From: Paramoeba atlantica
Taxonomy: Eukaryota > Discosea
Assembly: GCA_977017575.1 (NCBI GenBank)
Contig: CDRNVI010000074.1
Location: 1-64,000, forward strand
Direction: 5' to 3'
Length of the DNA: 64,000 nt
Position 1 is the first letter of the stretch. Every line of letters starts with the position of its first letter. This document shows positions 20,801-29,161 of this stretch, one piece after another. Made by a program: the position numbers and the translations under genes. Below the pieces are notes generated by a model. That model did no database searches. It saw only the letters and a list, made by a program, of their open reading frames with translations, and had not been told where the DNA came from.

Positions 20801-21485
20801 TGAAGACTCACTTCAGCAAGAGATACTGGCCTGTCGTGACATGTTGACTACGAAGGAGTTCGAATCCCACGCCATCCAGTCTCAAATGAACTTATGGAAG
20901 GCTCGGTGCGAGACTGTTGCCCGAGTGCTTCACGCAAAAGGAATCGTAGACTTGAACCCAGCCGCAGACACACCTGTCGACATCCTCCGGGGTGGTGGCT
21001 TTGAATCCTTTTTAAAATCCTTAGCCTGTTCCCCCCGTAGATCGAACTCTCGACGGAGCCTGAAACCTTACCTACAGGATGTAACCGAGAGCACTAAACA
21101 TCGACCCAGTACCGACCGCTACATGTCCTCTGCCTCCAGCAGCGTGGGAAGTCGTTCGCATTCTCCCAGTGTACGCTACCAGAGTAGACCATCGAATATT
21201 TCCTCTGCTCCGCGGAATTTGAATACTCGTGCGGGATATAGGGACGACTCCCCTCGTGCTTACAGCCCAACGGGTTCAGAATCGCTTCCCTTATCGATGA
21301 CACATTTGCCACGGAGTAACTCAGTGAGGCGAAGTACTTCAAGACCTGCGTACCACGGAGGGACCCCTCGGAGTTCACCTCGATTACATTACAAGCACTG
21401 TCGATGCTCCGCATGTGCGCTTGTGGGATTTCCTCCGGTCTCGCCGCTGTCACCACATCTGAATACGCGTTCAGAAAGAATATAG
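17850..21485 (+). CDS. N-terminal-motor kinesin
   Basis: 1211 residues. The motor domain occupies about residues 1-325: P-loop GQTGSGKT (95-102), switch I SSRSH (197-201), switch II DLAGSE (226-231) and the NKSLSCLAKCLECM helix (250-263). A long predicted coiled coil follows (about 330-470), then a large poorly structured region, more coiled coil (590-960) and a basic Ser/Arg/Pro-rich tail (from about 1040) with many RS/SP sites. The motor drives movement along microtubules using ATP. The subfamily cannot be set from sight: the motor diverges from kinesin-1, -5 and -13 signatures and may belong to a lineage-specific group of flagellates. The start is the first ATG and opens directly with the RVYTCIRVRPP strand. 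Confidence 0.92.
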   Translation: MASARVYTCIRVRPPLLAPDEPTIPLDIDATHTKLRIVKEIPMMSSAHSTKSESKYLFDRIFNAGSPSSEVFLHSWPMLRENLLQGYHGVFCVYGQTGSGKTYTVDAYLEELLPTVFGEMQDGLLSSAKVIAISYVQIYMDGIYDLLNENRSIAKSRASDTTAFPIPESMSAHKVHHLLLQARKHRKLSEHALNRRSSRSHTVFILHVELQTEEGQLLYPKLYIVDLAGSERLYRTLSAGNTFDEGCNINKSLSCLAKCLECMAQRQAMVPYRESALTYFLRDALSNSLFVLLCCVSPEVLDEDETRCTLHFATVARKVVIQRHSAADQARRRSLRLQYEEKLEQQISNLKAVHEHEVRVLQDRARTVQASTMDHRRSYEELHERYGKLWRQLEATESELEAAKYTVDELQSELSEKQIEVQEVTLELQSLRERGEHSHTAQRAPNDDQWFGLLRERMSHAIDSLRGELIHTNLPSEPPTSVVSDLSIDTSLTYVSTDSVYSFPPEYAKGGNVHQEIQSEELRLETTFEGDNMRWSLPLGGAEPFNVPTGTNSIESPPRAQLTDQYHTFISMSPITTQLRSCLEAHYKEIILTLEYEQESRRNLERMEDKWFSSISQTFREILAKRELSCISASFLATEESHEASQEIGLLKNIGHIPSLSLLEECKKVTDHHKSEICDLKQSLAYLNLGFQESQERQQLQSIMHASNFDFLLEGTQRLHSISVDEVKKDRDASRNNLLLEIAEVRDELDIAMNATVRFQDELSLSTEMNELVRLQFSEEEARNILISQQLNVAQTYFSVHSAELQWFLCSNHLLSTVEPSRRALIMITAFSTFTEIMRAHAAQLTSQYEIQLRETSSFRVAQTDMTSALNNFAALQESIVDLSGERWNLVSGTLEKQFEVGSFRRHEKETIHELLLTESGERVSAVFAAMLDIKEGAFSKLDKTIKHAATLERSIQKILEDHTSFRSIRENEVENLKERCKKREDSLQQEILACRDMLTTKEFESHAIQSQMNLWKARCETVARVLHAKGIVDLNPAADTPVDILRGGGFESFLKSLACSPRRSNSRRSLKPYLQDVTESTKHRPSTDRYMSSASSSVGSRSHSPSVRYQSRPSNISSAPRNLNTRAGYRDDSPRAYSPTGSESLPLSMTHLPRSNSVRRSTSRPAYHGGTPRSSPRLHYKHCRCSACALVGFPPVSPLSPHLNTRSERI

Positions 21486-21764
21486 GAAAAAGCTGGGGTT
21501 TCGATGTTTATATAGCAAGAGTACTTTATGAAAAGGCGTATCAGACGTTCGTTCTGACTTTTTTAAGGCATCTATGCTTAGTTCTGTACATCCCAAAAAC
21601 TAACCGAACAGATGACGTATACGGTTTTATTTCTTTTAACATTATTTATGCCTCCGAAACACCCAAAACAACTATAATCAACTTTGATTCAAAACTACAG
21701 TGCATGTAAATGAAGCTTGAAAGTCTGAGCACACACTCTTGATATTCATCGAATTTCTTGTCGC

Positions 21765-21995
21765 ATGAGCTCATGTCACCGGAATTTAAAACGAAGTCGT
21801 ACTCTATCCACTCCGTATTTCTCGATCGGCCACTATCTTGTGCCCATTAGCTCCATCATAGCATTTAGTATTGCTTATATGGTATGGTGGAATGAAGAGT
21901 ACACAAAAAGAAAAAGACACCAGTCCATTACTCGAGATATCAAGCGAGAAGCATGGAGACGATCCGTTCTTGGTCTAGAGCCTTCGCGCACTTAG
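21765..21995 (+). CDS. Small single-pass membrane protein
   Basis: 76 codons between the kinesin and the next gene. The protein has a short basic N-terminus, one hydrophobic segment (about residues 25-42, LVPISSIIAFSIAYMVWW) and a strongly basic C-terminal helix (RDIKREAWRRSVLGLE). Size and layout resemble small subunits of mitochondrial inner-membrane complexes. No family was recognised. It stands alone on the same strand as its neighbours and has its own upstream spacer, which favours a real gene. Confidence 0.5.
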   Translation: MSSCHRNLKRSRTLSTPYFSIGHYLVPISSIIAFSIAYMVWWNEEYTKRKRHQSITRDIKREAWRRSVLGLEPSRT

Positions 21996-22231
21996 TCACT
22001 AGAATAACTTTCTATTGCGTATTTAGGTATACATTGACAGAGCAATGCAAAGTTTGCACTTAGGCATACTATAAAATAAGTTCTGTTGTTGAACACTATT
22101 ACAAGACTGTAAATATTTGCGTGGACCTTGCAATGTGATTGCACGCCGAAACTCATCAGTATTTTTTGAATGAAGAATCTTTATCACTTTGTATACAGGA
22201 TTTTGCTGTGCTGATGAATTACCATTTTTCA

Positions 22232-22253
22232 TAGTCTATTTCTTTTTTCAAAG
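22232..22253 (+). promoter_or_regulatory. Candidate splice-acceptor before the RWD/EEP/2H/primase gene
   Basis: ATAGTCTATTTCTTTTTTCA followed by AAG: a pyrimidine run closed by AG at 22252-22253, twelve bases before the ATG at 22266. The form agrees with trans-splicing. Confidence 0.35.
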
Positions 22254-22265
22254 TTAATCCGCATC

Positions 22266-25200
22266 ATGGATTCCTTTTCTGAGATCGACCACGACCGTTT
22301 ACGGGAAGAGCTTTCTCTTGTTTCTACTTCATTGGGGTCTGATCAAGAAGCGTTTTTTCAAGAAGAAAGCCGAATGTTTACTACTGTGTACCAGGGAGTG
22401 AAGTTATCTTTCCAAGTTCCTGACGAATATCCACACCATACGATCTCAATTCATCTAGACATTGATCCCCATCTTGAGGAATGCTACTTGCGATGCAACG
22501 ATGTGCTTAGCGACATTCTTCCTGGGGAATGCATGCTTTTTGTGATATGCCAAACATTTCGGTTTTCCGTGGACCAACACAAAAGCCAGATTCCCATGCG
22601 GCCGAAATCAACTCAAAGCACAGGAAAGAAAAACCCTTTCGAAAAGCCGTTAAACATAACCGCGTCGAATTCCATACCTTTTGGAACAGAAAGTGCACAA
22701 CTAAGCTCTGGCGCGCCGTTCGCAGATGAAATATTTATGACATCGAAAGAGAAATCAGTCGAAAATTCCGCTACAGTTTCGAAGCCACAAAGTTTGCAAA
22801 ATATTCATCTATCGCGCCCATTTAAGACTCATGGAGGATATCCATTAGTAGAGTCATTGCAAATGTTGACGTGCCCTCAAAACAGATGCCTCAGTAAAAG
22901 TTCGCTTTCATTGTTAAGTTGGAATGTTTTGTGTGATCTCTTTGATGAAAATAATTTGCGTAGGAGCGAAGAGCGACTCCCTTTACAACTTAAGTTTCTG
23001 GCTTTAAGCAACTGTGATATCATTGCGCTTCAGGAAATTACGCCCAAGTTTTGGAAGGCTTTATCGGATTATGAACCTTTGATATCTCAGTACTCTCTGA
23101 CATATTTACCTTCTGACGTTGCTATCGGGCAAGTTATTCTCTCTAGGCTCAAAATTTCGAACGCTCGAGTACTTCGTCTCTCACCCCAAAAGCATGCTGT
23201 ATTCATACTATTGGAATCCCAGAAGAACCGCACGCTTTCAATAGCAAACATTCAGTTAATTAGTGATTTTGCCCGCGAATCCAGCTCAAGACGTGTCGAA
23301 GAGTTAGCTGCAATATGCAAAACCTTTACGGATGGCACTGATCAGATTCTTCTCGGCGATTTTAACTTTGGTGACGCAGATACTGAGACAACGTCGGAGC
23401 CTTTAGCCGCTTTTCTGGACAGCTGGAAGACCCTCCGAGGAAGCGAGGCAGGCGTTACCTTTGACTATGAAAATAACCCACTGTCACATTTGTCATGTGG
23501 ACCACGAAAGGAATCACGCCGTCTGGATCGTATAATGGTGCGTGGTCTACTGATTCCTACGGAAACCCAGATTGTAGCAAGAACTCCGGATGCAAGTGGG
23601 TTATTCCTGAGTAGTCACTATGCTGTACGATCTGTAATACACATGGAAGAATCTTTCCAGCCCTTTGTGCGCCCAGTCCAACTGGATTCAAATACCGCGG
23701 TTGTCATTTTGCCACCCGTGGGAACGTGGAAATCTATTGACAAACTGAGACTTAATGGTGATCCTTATTATCCTCGTTGGATGCCCCATGTAAAGATCTG
23801 CCATCCTTTTATATCTTTACAAGGCGAACAGCTCCCCGTTGTTATGAAAGCTCTTTCATCCATCGCCGCCCGCTGTCCTCCTTTTCGAGCGCGGCTTCAC
23901 AACTTTGACTCCAAGACAAATTTCGGGTGTACCACCGTAGGGTTGAAACTGGAACCCCTGCCCCCCTTTGAGGCTGCGGTCCACAAATTACGTGAGCTTT
24001 TGCTCTGGGCCTACTCCATGTGTACTGTCGACCACAGCCCCGCGCTACTCTCCATTGGTCAATACCCCCCAGAGGAGGCCGAGCGTGTTCGCGCGGAGCT
24101 ATTCGCGAATTGGGTCCCTCTTATCTTTGAGGTCACGCACCTTCATCTGGTGTATCGTGAGAGCAGCCATCAATGCTGTAACATAATCCATTCCGTAGCT
24201 CTTGGCGCATTATCAGAATCCTCTCCTTCCTCGGTCACCGCCTCTCCCCTTGTCACGGTTCCCTCCGTGGACAACTTAGAAGACTTTCCCCCGGAACCGG
24301 AGCTTCCCCCTCCCATGGTCCTGGAAACTCTCCCCGGGACCTCGAAAAAAGCTCCAGAGAGTTATTGGCCGCGTGATGGTCTAGAGAAGTGGATGGCTGA
24401 GAACACCGTGCTGGAACTCGCAAGGCCTCAACCCACGCACGTGTCACAACGAGGGGCGATGTATCATATCCCAAAAAATAAATTAGGTTCGTATCTCCTG
24501 CAGTGGGAGAGTGCCATACGACACGCTGACCAGACACCATTCTGTGTCGAGGAGGTGCGCTCGGAGCTGTTTCGACTCTATGTGGATGTCGATTTTCGTT
24601 CCACGGTGGCACGGAAGGTACATCTGCAGGATACGAAATTTCCTGCGTTGCTGTTAACCCACACAGCGGCGTGTTTCCCCAATGTGGATGTCACGGTCGC
24701 GGTGACGGAGTGTCATGGAAAGTGGGAAGATCGGTCACATGACACAGCTGTGTTTAAGTCTGGGTATCGGTTTTATTTTCAGCATGTTTGGGTTGATACC
24801 AGTGCGTTTGGGGTGTTTCTTGAATCCCTCGCAGCTCTCTGTGACGAGTTGCTTCCGATTCCTCGAAACGCACCAGCGAACACGAAATGGCAAGAAATAG
24901 TGAACACGTATACAGTAGCATGGCCACGGGCCAGGCTTTTAGGAAGCATCAAGAGGCGGAGACATTTGTGGAGAAGATACCGATTATTGACATTTCTGGC
25001 GTCCGACAGCAAGGATTTGAGCGAGTTTTATGAAAAAAGAGCTATTGAGCATTTATCGGGGGTTACCACGGCTCAGTCCTACGTCAGTACTGCAATGGAA
25101 ACTATGAGTCGACTACTCTTTGCTGTTACGGTATCATCCTGGGACATTGACGACGAAACATTGGAAGGAATATCCATTTATCGCAACATGTGGACGGAGA

Positions 25201-25337
25201 GCAAGACTTTTACAATGGAAAAGATGAATCAGGAATACCTTCATCCTCTATTGGAGATGCGATCTCGGAAGCCGAAAGACCGCAAACGCGAGACAAAGGA
25301 TTCATCTGAGAAAATGTCAAAAGATCAAAATAGTTAA
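22266..25337 (+). CDS. RWD + EEP nuclease + 2H-like + AEP primase-like fusion protein
   Basis: 1023 residues in one frame. Residues 1-115 resemble an RWD domain (EYPHHTISIHLDI). Residues about 215-460 form an endonuclease/exonuclease/phosphatase domain with LLSWNVL, LQEI (Glu257), LGDFNFGD, RRLDRIMV and SSHYAVRSVI, the metal and phosphate residues of the family (Ccr4, TDP2, APE). Residues 475-645 resemble a 2H phosphoesterase of the LigT/AKAP7 group: DPYYPRWMPHVKICHPF carries the first His, but the second site reads PALLSIGQ and has lost its His. Residues about 765-920 resemble an archaeo-eukaryotic primase: FRLYVDVDF (D774, D776), KSGYRFYF where families have K-x-G-x-H, and RARLLGSIKRRRH like the R-M-x-GS-x-K step of D5-type primases. 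The tail is basic. Likely roles are processing of damaged or cyclic RNA/DNA ends plus nucleotidyl transfer; this is inferred from domains only. Confidence 0.7.
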   Translation: MDSFSEIDHDRLREELSLVSTSLGSDQEAFFQEESRMFTTVYQGVKLSFQVPDEYPHHTISIHLDIDPHLEECYLRCNDVLSDILPGECMLFVICQTFRFSVDQHKSQIPMRPKSTQSTGKKNPFEKPLNITASNSIPFGTESAQLSSGAPFADEIFMTSKEKSVENSATVSKPQSLQNIHLSRPFKTHGGYPLVESLQMLTCPQNRCLSKSSLSLLSWNVLCDLFDENNLRRSEERLPLQLKFLALSNCDIIALQEITPKFWKALSDYEPLISQYSLTYLPSDVAIGQVILSRLKISNARVLRLSPQKHAVFILLESQKNRTLSIANIQLISDFARESSSRRVEELAAICKTFTDGTDQILLGDFNFGDADTETTSEPLAAFLDSWKTLRGSEAGVTFDYENNPLSHLSCGPRKESRRLDRIMVRGLLIPTETQIVARTPDASGLFLSSHYAVRSVIHMEESFQPFVRPVQLDSNTAVVILPPVGTWKSIDKLRLNGDPYYPRWMPHVKICHPFISLQGEQLPVVMKALSSIAARCPPFRARLHNFDSKTNFGCTTVGLKLEPLPPFEAAVHKLRELLLWAYSMCTVDHSPALLSIGQYPPEEAERVRAELFANWVPLIFEVTHLHLVYRESSHQCCNIIHSVALGALSESSPSSVTASPLVTVPSVDNLEDFPPEPELPPPMVLETLPGTSKKAPESYWPRDGLEKWMAENTVLELARPQPTHVSQRGAMYHIPKNKLGSYLLQWESAIRHADQTPFCVEEVRSELFRLYVDVDFRSTVARKVHLQDTKFPALLLTHTAACFPNVDVTVAVTECHGKWEDRSHDTAVFKSGYRFYFQHVWVDTSAFGVFLESLAALCDELLPIPRNAPANTKWQEIVNTYTVAWPRARLLGSIKRRRHLWRRYRLLTFLASDSKDLSEFYEKRAIEHLSGVTTAQSYVSTAMETMSRLLFAVTVSSWDIDDETLEGISIYRNMWTESKTFTMEKMNQEYLHPLLEMRSRKPKDRKRETKDSSEKMSKDQNS

Positions 25338-25742
25338 CCTAAACAAATTCCCCACATGCATGAATCTTGAAGATAAATTTTAATCTTGGGTGGACTTGTT
25401 GGACAGCTTTTCTACTGGGTTCTACTGGGTTGAATTCTGTTTTCGCATCTATTCCTTTCAACATACACACTTTTGCGTTTAAACGAACACACTGTAACAT
25501 GACTTTCAACGCAATTTTATTTTAGTATCAAACTAAACTCTATTCCTGAATCTATTTTTCTGCGTTAAGTATGTTTTGTGTTTCTGAAAATTTTCTACTT
25601 GAATTAGTCGTAGTTGTGCATGATTTCTTACCTCTAATCTAAAAATAATTATTCCTAGTTAGTGTAATATGTAGATCTGAGATTTAGATTAGTTCTTTCA
25701 ACTTTGAAGACTTTCTGTTGTAACATGCTCTTCATCTTTTAA
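25338..25742. other. AT-rich intergenic region
   Basis: No gene seen. TCTACTGGGT is repeated back to back at about 25411-25431. The stretch ends in a pyrimidine-rich tract just before the open frame of the methyltransferase gene. Confidence 0.5.
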
Positions 25743-27101
25743 ACTTCCTATCTCCGAGAGATACTAAGAACACTGAAGGCTAAAAATCCGTTCGTTCAGA
25801 GTGTTACCGCCTGGTCGAGAAATCTAGCATGGCCCGAGAAGCAAGGCCTTTTTTGCACTCCGATCGCTCAGGGCTGCCGCACGGCGCTCAACCACACGAA
25901 TTTCATACGCGTGTGTCTCTTTTTTCAAACTGCTCCACCCGTCTTTTCGAGTTTAAGAAACGGATTTTCCGATGTCCAAGGACTGTGGCATCATAAGCCG
26001 AGCAACTCGGATTCTGCGGAACCTTCAGTGATTGCAAGATTTGGCACAGATGGAATGGTAGAAACCGAGAGGACGATATGCAAAAAATTCAACGAACATA
26101 ACGAGATCAATGTGCTTGCTGGGAAAAAAGTTGCCCTTGAGAACTACATTGAGGGAGCTCAAAATATACTGCGCTATGCCTGGCCTCCACTCTGTTCGCT
26201 GGTAATTGGCGATGAGAATGCCGGTGTGAGTTCAGCTACCATTTCTAGCTCTGATGACACCGTTTACATTCCTCAACAGGGAACCATTTCCTCACTGAAC
26301 GTCGTCACGGCGTTAGCCATCGCGTTGCATTGCCTGCACATTTCACACAACGTATCCCGAAGCCGCTTAATAATAGGGAATACTTCTGCGACGCAAAATT
26401 TCATGTGCGACGACTTTGCTGAAAAACGGCCGGAACGAAACGGAGATTTGCGCCCCGTTCGACCATCTCTTTATCAACGTCCGAATGCAGACGTGCTTAA
26501 ATATGCAAAGAAAAATCGATTAGGAAATTTTTCCATCTATTACGAAAATACTATAGATTTTAGAACTCTCGGAGGAAGCATCCGTAATGCCAACGCCTTT
26601 GGTATCAAAACAGTCTACTACTCTGGCAAACGTAAAATTAATCGACAAGGCGCCGTAGGATCTTATTTCTTCGTTGATTCTGTATTTCTAGACGATGCTA
26701 CTATCATTGAGGATATCCTAAAGAAACATGAAATTTTGGTTTTGCTACCAACTTACACCCCTTCGCAGAATTTTTCATTGTTGGACAATGACGTTAGGAA
26801 GGATGCCTGGGACAAAGCACAATTACCCTGTATATTTCTTGATGATACTCAAACACTTCTCTCGTATTTAGCCAACCGTCGTTCTGAAAAAGATATTCTG
26901 TTGGTGCTTTGCCAAGAAAACCTATATCCCTCAGAGACATTAATTCCTCACGCGCGATTTATTGTGCAAATAGTCAGTGACAAGTACAAAGAACAAATAT
27001 TCGCCAAGGGAAGAGGTTTGCCCGCATGCGTGGCCGGTGCTATTGCGATGTTTCACATTTCCCACGCTCTTCGAGGTTGCTTGGGTGGTATTAATGCGTG
27101 A
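25743..27101 (+). CDS. SpoU/TrmH-type RNA 2'-O-methyltransferase-like protein; start uncertain
   Basis: SPOUT methyltransferases bind SAM in a knotted fold and methylate rRNA or tRNA ribose. The frame is open from 25743, and protein-like sequence (KAKNPFVQSVTAW, then PEKQGLFCTPIA) precedes the first in-frame ATG at 26055. The start is therefore a non-ATG codon, or an upstream exon is missing. SLVIGDENAG with VYIPQQGTISSLNVVTALAI gives SpoU motifs 2 and 3. Unexpectedly they come before a motif-1-like block, IYYENTIDFRTLGGSIRNAN, which is followed by a degenerate second half (ARFIVQIVSDKYKEQI, GAIAMFHISHALRG). The protein may hold two SpoU-like halves in tandem, one catalytic and one decayed, or a circularly permuted domain. 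A mitochondrial ribosome role is plausible but unproven. Confidence 0.7.
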   Translation, partial: TSYLREILRTLKAKNPFVQSVTAWSRNLAWPEKQGLFCTPIAQGCRTALNHTNFIRVCLFFQTAPPVFSSLRNGFSDVQGLWHHKPSNSDSAEPSVIARFGTDGMVETERTICKKFNEHNEINVLAGKKVALENYIEGAQNILRYAWPPLCSLVIGDENAGVSSATISSSDDTVYIPQQGTISSLNVVTALAIALHCLHISHNVSRSRLIIGNTSATQNFMCDDFAEKRPERNGDLRPVRPSLYQRPNADVLKYAKKNRLGNFSIYYENTIDFRTLGGSIRNANAFGIKTVYYSGKRKINRQGAVGSYFFVDSVFLDDATIIEDILKKHEILVLLPTYTPSQNFSLLDNDVRKDAWDKAQLPCIFLDDTQTLLSYLANRRSEKDILLVLCQENLYPSETLIPHARFIVQIVSDKYKEQIFAKGRGLPACVAGAIAMFHISHALRGCLGGINA

Positions 27102-27229
27102 CGCAAGACCTAACTTTATTTAATAGGGAGTTGTGTTAATGTATAACATGTGTATTTTACACATTAAGATCATTTCACTACAACATTTAATCATTTAGTA
27201 TTCATCTCCCTTTTCAATTCTTCGCAACG

Positions 27230-28876
27230 ATGTCTATGGCCCAGCCTGTTGTCGTCCTCAATGCGAACACCCAACGTGAGAGTGGTCGCAAGGCGCAGCT
27301 CAACAATATCCAGGCCGCCCAAGCCGTCAGTGAGCTCATTCGTTCCACTCTGGGTCCCTGTGCGATGCTGAAAATGGTCCTCGACCCCATGGGGGGCATT
27401 ACCCTCACCAACGACGGGAATAGTATTCTTCGTGAAATCGACGTTGTGCATCCCTCCGCGAAGCATATGATTGAACTCAGCCGCGTCCAGGATGATGAGG
27501 TCGGGGATGGCACCACCTCTGTGATTGTGCTCACAGGGGAACTCCTAGGACTTTGTCCCGCACTCCTGGAAGACAGCATGCACCCCCTAACAATTGTCCG
27601 AGGCTTTTATCGCGCTCTACATGATGGGCTTGAGATTCTTCGTCTGCCGGATATGTCGGAGACGATTGATTTGGAAAATGAGACGAAGCTGCAGGAGCTA
27701 ATCCGTACCTGTGTGGGGACGAAGGTAACCTCCAGACAGGATATGATTATGTCGAAACTCGCCGTGACTTCTGTCCGATGTATCCAGAAGGGAGAGAAAA
27801 ATTCCGCATCGCTGGAAGTCGATTTAAAGCGCTATGTGAAGATCGAGAAAATCCCAGGAGGTTCATTAGAAGACAGTGAGGTTCTTGTCGGAGTGATGTT
27901 CAACAAGGATGTGGTGCACCCGAAAATGAGTCGTCGCATAGTGAACCCACGCATCCTGCTGCTGGACTGTCCTCTGGAGTACAAGAAGCCTGAGACAAGT
28001 TTCAACGTTGAAATAACCAAAGACACGGATTTTGAACTGCTAATCCGACAGGAAGAAGACTTTATCCGCGGATTGTGCTCTAAACTGGCGGCATATGAAC
28101 CATCCATTGTCATCACAGAAAAGGGAGTGTCAGATTTGGCAGCTCATTTCCTTGCCCGGGCTGGCGTTTCCGTGATCCGTCGACTACGAAAGACAGATAA
28201 CAACCGCCTGGCACGTGCCTGCGGGGCTACAATTGTAAGCTCCGTAGAGGATCTCACTGACGAGGCCGTCGGCACCCAGTGCGGTCTCTTCGAGGTGCGA
28301 AAAATCGGTGATGAGTACTTCTCCTACTTTGAGAAATGTGAAAACCCGAAGGCGTGCAGTATTGTGCTACGAGGCGCATCCAAGGATGTGCTTAACGAGA
28401 CGGAGCGAAATCTACGCGATGCGCTTTGTGTAGCACGTAATGTATTCGTGACTCCCCATGTTGTGTTTGGTGCGGGTGCATTGGAGTTAGAGCTCTCCTC
28501 ACGGCTGATGGAAAAGTCGAAATCCATTGCGGGGGAAGAACAACTTGCCTACCAAGCCGTTGCGAAAGCGCTGGAAGTGATTCCGCGAACGCTAATTCAG
28601 AACTGTGGTGCAAACACCATACGAACACTCACTGAAGTTCGCGCCAAGCATGCTACTCCAGGTAGGGGCGCCACTTGGGGAGTAGACGGTGTTACCGGAG
28701 AGGTTTCGGATGTACGAGAGTTGAAAGTGATTGAGCCCTTGGTCGTGAAACTTCAGTGCTTGAAGACAGCGGTTGAAGCGGCCTGTATTATGCTACGCAT
28801 TGATGATGTCGTTTCTGGCATAAAGGGAAAGGAGAGCAAATCCTCAGGTCCCTCGGCGCCTGTTGACGAAGCGTAG
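27230..28876 (+). CDS. CCT3: Chaperonin CCT subunit gamma
   Basis: Subunit of the eight-member ring chaperonin (TRiC/CCT) that folds tubulin and actin in the cytosol with ATP. The N-terminus VVVLNANTQRESGRKAQLNN is diagnostic for the gamma subunit. ATPase motifs are present: LGPCAMLKMVLDPMGGI, TNDGNSILREI, DDEVGDGTTSVIVL, and the GAGALELELSSRL region near the C-terminal equatorial domain. The length of 548 residues is normal for the family. The start MSMAQ at 27230 sits a few bases after a pyrimidine tract. No internal damage is seen and the short acidic tail is ordinary. Confidence 0.95.
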   Translation: MSMAQPVVVLNANTQRESGRKAQLNNIQAAQAVSELIRSTLGPCAMLKMVLDPMGGITLTNDGNSILREIDVVHPSAKHMIELSRVQDDEVGDGTTSVIVLTGELLGLCPALLEDSMHPLTIVRGFYRALHDGLEILRLPDMSETIDLENETKLQELIRTCVGTKVTSRQDMIMSKLAVTSVRCIQKGEKNSASLEVDLKRYVKIEKIPGGSLEDSEVLVGVMFNKDVVHPKMSRRIVNPRILLLDCPLEYKKPETSFNVEITKDTDFELLIRQEEDFIRGLCSKLAAYEPSIVITEKGVSDLAAHFLARAGVSVIRRLRKTDNNRLARACGATIVSSVEDLTDEAVGTQCGLFEVRKIGDEYFSYFEKCENPKACSIVLRGASKDVLNETERNLRDALCVARNVFVTPHVVFGAGALELELSSRLMEKSKSIAGEEQLAYQAVAKALEVIPRTLIQNCGANTIRTLTEVRAKHATPGRGATWGVDGVTGEVSDVRELKVIEPLVVKLQCLKTAVEAACIMLRIDDVVSGIKGKESKSSGPSAPVDEA

Positions 28877-29161
28877 TATTAACGAACTGAATATTCCATT
28901 GTTGTCCGTAATTGTGGAAAAACATTTTAATTTACGTCAAAATTACAAGTTAATTTCCCGCTAAGAGATCATTAGTTAAAACTTTCTACTTCTTTGCTTG
29001 AGCTGAGCTAATACAAAAATGAATCCTTTATGTGTCGTATGCTTTCACGATTGCACATTAAATTCTCCAATATTGTGATTATGTCCTGTATACGATATCA
29101 CTAAAAAACATGGATATCAACCATTCGACATAAACTTTCTTTCCTTTGTCTACATTCCCCC
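28877..29161. other. Intergenic spacer
   Basis: AT-rich spacer with no gene, ending in a tract of T and C (29125-29161) that runs straight into the next ATG. Confidence 0.5.

Noticed and set aside
20855-20875. GAGTTCGAATCCCAC resembling a tRNA T-loop
   Set aside because: Lies within the kinesin coding frame, with no matching acceptor or anticodon arms around it.
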